Shown here in pieces: positions 62,222 through 64,000 of a stretch of DNA of 64,000 nucleotides. The translations under genes were made by a program, and so were the position numbers. Below the pieces are notes generated by a model, which was given only the letters and a program-made list of their open reading frames with translations, searched no databases and was not told where the DNA came from. The first letter of the stretch is position 1. Each line of letters opens with the position of its first letter. Origin of the DNA: Candidatus Heritagella intestinalis (GTDB lineage Bacteria > Bacillota > Clostridia > Oscillospirales > Acutalibacteraceae); assembly GCA_904420555.1 (NCBI GenBank), contig CAJFVO010000009.1, positions 1 through 64,000 of the forward strand. Direction: 5' to 3'.

Positions 62222-62953
62222 GTGGAAATGAATCTCTTTTATTGGTGGAGAAGATTAAAAGAGCAGATTCTGCAAAAACTCGCGGGGTTCAAGAGCGGAG
62301 AGGGCCTGTACTACATCAACGGGTCGGACACCCTGCCCCCTCCCCTGACCCACCAGGAGGAAACCGCCCTGATGGACGCCATCCGCCGGGGAGAAAACCC
62401 TTCCCGGGAGCCGCTGATTACCCACAACCTGCGGTTAGTGGTGTACATAGCCCGGAAATTTGAATCCCCCGGGGCCGGAGTGGAGGACCTGATCTCTATC
62501 GGGACCATCGGGCTTATCAAAGCGGTGAACACCTTCCGGCCGGAAAAGAACATCAAGCTGGCCACTTATGCGTCCCGATGCATTGAAAATGAAATCCTCA
62601 TGTATCTGCGCAAAAGCTCCCAGCTCCGGAACGAGGTCTCCATTGACGACCCCTTGAACGTGGACTGGGACGGCAACGAGCTTTTGCTTTCGGACATTCT
62701 GGGCAGCGACCAGGACACGGTAAACCGTGGCGTGGAAAAGGAAGCGGAGGAGGCTTTGCTGCTGGAAGCGGTATCCCGGCTGGAACCCCGGGAGCAGACC
62801 ATTATGGAGCTGCGTTTCGGCCTCCACGCCCAAAAGGAGCATACCCAAAAGGAGGTGGCCGACCGGCTGGGCATTTCCCAATCCTACATCTCCCGGCTGG
62901 AAAAGCGCATTATCCAACGCCTCCGTCACGACCTGGAACGGGCCGCGGGCTAA
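62222..62953 (+). CDS. sigE: RNA polymerase sigma-E factor of sporulation
   Basis: The 243-residue sigma factor directs mother-cell gene expression. The protein is very close to Bacillus SigE in its core: '[61 protein letters not shown]', then '[15 protein letters not shown]' and '[21 protein letters not shown]'. The first 28 or so residues (up to GLYYINGSD) form the pro-sequence removed by SpoIIGA. I use GTG at 62222 because it lies nine bases after AAAGGAGG; the ATG at 62228 is the alternative. The gene for sigma G, usually next, is absent. Confidence 0.95.
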   Translation: MEMNLFYWWRRLKEQILQKLAGFKSGEGLYYINGSDTLPPPLTHQEETALMDAIRRGENPSREPLITHNLRLVVYIARKFESPGAGVEDLISIGTIGLIKAVNTFRPEKNIKLATYASRCIENEILMYLRKSSQLRNEVSIDDPLNVDWDGNELLLSDILGSDQDTVNRGVEKEAEEALLLEAVSRLEPREQTIMELRFGLHAQKEHTQKEVADRLGISQSYISRLEKRIIQRLRHDLERAAG

Positions 62954-62984
62954 CGGGCGGAGTAGCCTCCGCTGGCAATCCGCG

Positions 62985-63034
62985 CCGCAAAAAATCCTGC
63001 CCCAAGAGCCATTCCTTGGAGCAGGATTTTCATC
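62985..63034. terminator. Terminator between sigE and the small XRE-linked gene
   Basis: AAAATCCTGC pairs with GCAGGATTTT, with an inner CCAAG/CTTGG stem. The minus strand has TTTTTT after the stem and the plus strand has TTTTC, so it works for both convergent genes. Confidence 0.8.
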
Positions 63035-63058
63035 TTTTCGGGAGATTCTATCATCATG

Positions 63059-63226
63059 TCAATCTTCGGGAGAATCAGATTTAGAAGAAAAGGGCAAAAG
63101 TTCCACTGGAGATTCTGATTCTGAAATATAGCGCTCTTCACACTCCTGTTGGGCTTTTATTAAAATTTCAACGGCCTGCTCTGTGGCGCGAAAAAGCGCA
63201 TGATATAACGCCTGGTAATCTGCCAT
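63059..63226 (-). CDS. Small helical protein divergent from the XRE genes
   Basis: The 55-residue protein has one long amphipathic helix (MADYQALYHALFRATEQAVEILIKAQQECEERYI) and a short acidic tail. No family name is known to me. Short proteins like this are often found next to XRE regulators in clostridia. The ATG at 63226 is eight bases after AGAGGTGA; the upstream in-frame codons to 63316 overlap the operator and are ignored. The gene has a consensus promoter with a palindromic operator. Confidence 0.6.
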   Translation of the reverse strand: MADYQALYHALFRATEQAVEILIKAQQECEERYISESESPVELLPFSSKSDSPED

Positions 63227-63245
63227 TGATATCACCTCTATTCTT

Positions 63246-63274
63246 ATATTAGGACATATTGTCCAATATGTCAA
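63246..63274 (-). promoter_or_regulatory. Promoter of the small helical protein with internal operator
   Basis: TTGACA and TAATAT are spaced by exactly 17 bp. A perfect palindrome GACATATTG-TC-CAATATGTC (63253-63272) overlaps the -35 box and fills the spacer, an ideal place for a repressor. A second copy of the AGGACAWAT half-site lies at 63276. Confidence 0.8.
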
Positions 63275-63317
63275 TAGGACAAATATTCCTACGCTATGAT
63301 GGTTCTGGTGATGCATG

Positions 63318-63530
63318 ATGAAACTGCGTATCCGCGACCTGCGGGAAGACCACGACCTGACACAAAAGGAGATTGCCGCTTATCTCCTCTGCGACCAATC
63401 CCTGTACTCCAAATACGAGCGTGGCGAGCGCCCCCTGCCCCTGGAAATGGCGGTGCGGCTGGCGCAATTTTACCAGACCAGCCTGGATTACCTGGTGGGC
63501 CTCACAGATAATCCCAAGCCCTATCGGTGA
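63318..63530 (+). CDS. XRE-family helix-turn-helix regulator (first of two)
   Basis: The 70-residue protein is essentially one Cro/CI-type helix-turn-helix domain: 'LRIRDLREDHDLTQKEIAAYLLCDQSLYSKYERGERPLPLEMAVRLAQFY', then 'SLDYLVGLTDNP'. It is likely to dimerise on the palindromic operator in the divergent promoter region. The ATG at 63318 is used, as it is closest to GGTGATG. A stop codon overlaps the second XRE gene's upstream region, so the pair is co-transcribed. Confidence 0.82.
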   Translation: MKLRIRDLREDHDLTQKEIAAYLLCDQSLYSKYERGERPLPLEMAVRLAQFYQTSLDYLVGLTDNPKPYR

Positions 63531-63535
63531 CAGCT

Positions 63536-63757
63536 ATGAAGATGGAATATACACGCATCCGCGCGCTGCGGGAGGATCACGACTTGACACAGGAAAAGGT
63601 TGGGCAGGCCATCAACGTCCCCCAGCGCACCTATGCCTATTATGAAAGCGGCCAGCGGATGATTCCGCCACAAGTGCTCTGCGCGCTGGCAAAATTTTAT
63701 CATGTCAGTGTAGACTATCTCCTGGAATTAACCGATGACCCCGTACCCAAGTGGTAA
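63536..63757 (+). CDS. XRE-family helix-turn-helix regulator (second of two)
   Basis: The 73-residue protein is again a single helix-turn-helix domain: 'YTRIRALREDHDLTQEKVGQAINVPQRTYAYYESGQRMIPPQVLCALAKFYHVSVDYLLELTDDP'. It shares the order and much of the sequence of its neighbour but is not a recent copy, with perhaps 45 percent identity judged by eye. The two could form heterodimers. The ATG at 63536 follows CGGTGACAGCT, 5 bp after the stop of the first gene. Confidence 0.82.
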   Translation: MKMEYTRIRALREDHDLTQEKVGQAINVPQRTYAYYESGQRMIPPQVLCALAKFYHVSVDYLLELTDDPVPKW

Positions 63758-63834
63758 AATCTCACGAGGAAGAAACTGCCTATCCGCTGCGGGACGCTCT
63801 GTGAGAAAATAATCTGTAGTCTCCAAGAAACCAT

Positions 63835-63863
63835 CTATAAAATTGTATAGTTTTATCCTATAC
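63835..63863 (+). promoter_or_regulatory. Operator-like cluster of CTATA half-sites
   Basis: CTATA (63835), TATAG (63846) and CTATAC (63858) alternate at about 11-12 bp. GTATAG-N7-CTATAC (63845-63863) is a perfect inverted repeat. The cluster precedes an extended -10 promoter (TGATATAAT, 63879-63887), so it is probably a binding site for one of the XRE proteins. Confidence 0.5.
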
Positions 63864-63878
63864 TACATATGAAATTTA

Positions 63879-63887
63879 TGATATAAT
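63879..63887 (+). promoter_or_regulatory. Extended -10 promoter near the right edge
   Basis: TGATATAAT lies 49 bp before a short frame that starts behind AAAAGGAGG. No consensus -35 is present, which fits control by the half-site cluster just upstream. Confidence 0.55.
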
Positions 63888-63935
63888 AAAGAAAGCAGAA
63901 ACTTTGTCACGTTTTTGGAAAAGGAGGAGAGTCCC

Positions 63936-63953
63936 ATGGGCTGTGCAGCATAA
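63936..63953 (+). CDS. Five-codon ORF behind a perfect ribosome binding site
   Basis: An AAAAGGAGGAGAG site precedes ATG GGC TGT GCA GCA TAA at the right edge. It would make MGCAA only. It could be a leader peptide or upstream ORF of a gene beyond the window, or the start of a longer gene if one base is missing. Confidence 0.3.
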   Translation: MGCAA

Positions 63954-64000
63954 AATCCTGCTCCCAATTCCCCGGAAAAGGCCGCTTTCCGGCCTGTCGG

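Noticed and set aside
62950-63055. 35-residue minus-strand frame after the small XRE-linked gene
   Set aside because: It spans the terminator hairpin completely and has no family.

Overview
The window looks like chromosome of an anaerobic, endospore-forming, high-GC member of the Clostridia (Oscillospirales-like). The evidence is a spoIIGA-sigE locus, a pair of CotF-type spore-coat genes, a complete Rnf complex (ferredoxin:NAD+ oxidoreductase) with its ApbE flavin transferase, proteins of the 2-hydroxyacyl-CoA dehydratase activator family, DUF1292 and ACT-domain proteins typical of Firmicutes, and AGGAGG-type ribosome binding sites. The family-level assignment is an inference from gene content and base composition; no rRNA is present.

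Left edge (1-2450): decaying remains of an integrated plasmid or conjugative element. They include a MobC-like gene running off the window, a RelE/ParE-like fragment, a ParR-like gene and a parM gene broken in at least three places. The remains stop at a tRNA-Gly(CCC) gene, a plausible integration site. From 2600 to 21900 lie housekeeping and envelope genes in short units: asparaginase, a phosphohexomutase, a ComEC-like MBL protein, an HPr-like protein behind a long structured leader, an orphan ABC ATPase, an XRE regulator with a SHOCT-like sensory domain, dtd, an Mrp ATPase, a two-component system, PEP-protein phosphotransferase (PtsI), a DHHW/MBOAT O-acylation pair, MscS, a bacterial MORN-repeat protein and trmL.

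The centre (21900-36300) holds lower glycolysis (pgk, tpiA, gpmI), a MazG-type hydrolase, a membrane-anchored unknown protein, and a tightly packed biosynthetic unit pyrG-carA-carB-purF-dapL. The unit is preceded by a leader containing an intrinsic terminator. Then come an LCP cell-wall ligase, a double ACT protein, and a Crp/Fnr regulator followed by trxA-trxB. A palindrome centred about 41 bp before the inferred trxA start suggests direct activation by that regulator. ArsR and AraC regulators, a serine beta-lactamase-like hydrolase and a PfkB sugar kinase follow.

The right half (45100-52200) is an energy-conservation operon: apbE, a NusG-II domain protein, a Gx/HepS-I membrane protein and rnfCDGEAB. 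Next are a MarR regulator with a clear operator and the two genes of a split dehydratase-activator protein. The last 7 kb contain spore-coat genes, an orphan MazF, a lipoprotein, a repeat-rich spacer, a beta-CASP nuclease, spoIIGA-sigE with a 22-bp-spaced promoter like that of Bacillus spoIIG, and a small XRE cluster with palindromic operators. No single wholly new system is evident. The strongest unexplained signals are the HPr-like leader RNA, the XRE operators at the right end, the MORN protein and the regulatory sites listed in the findings.
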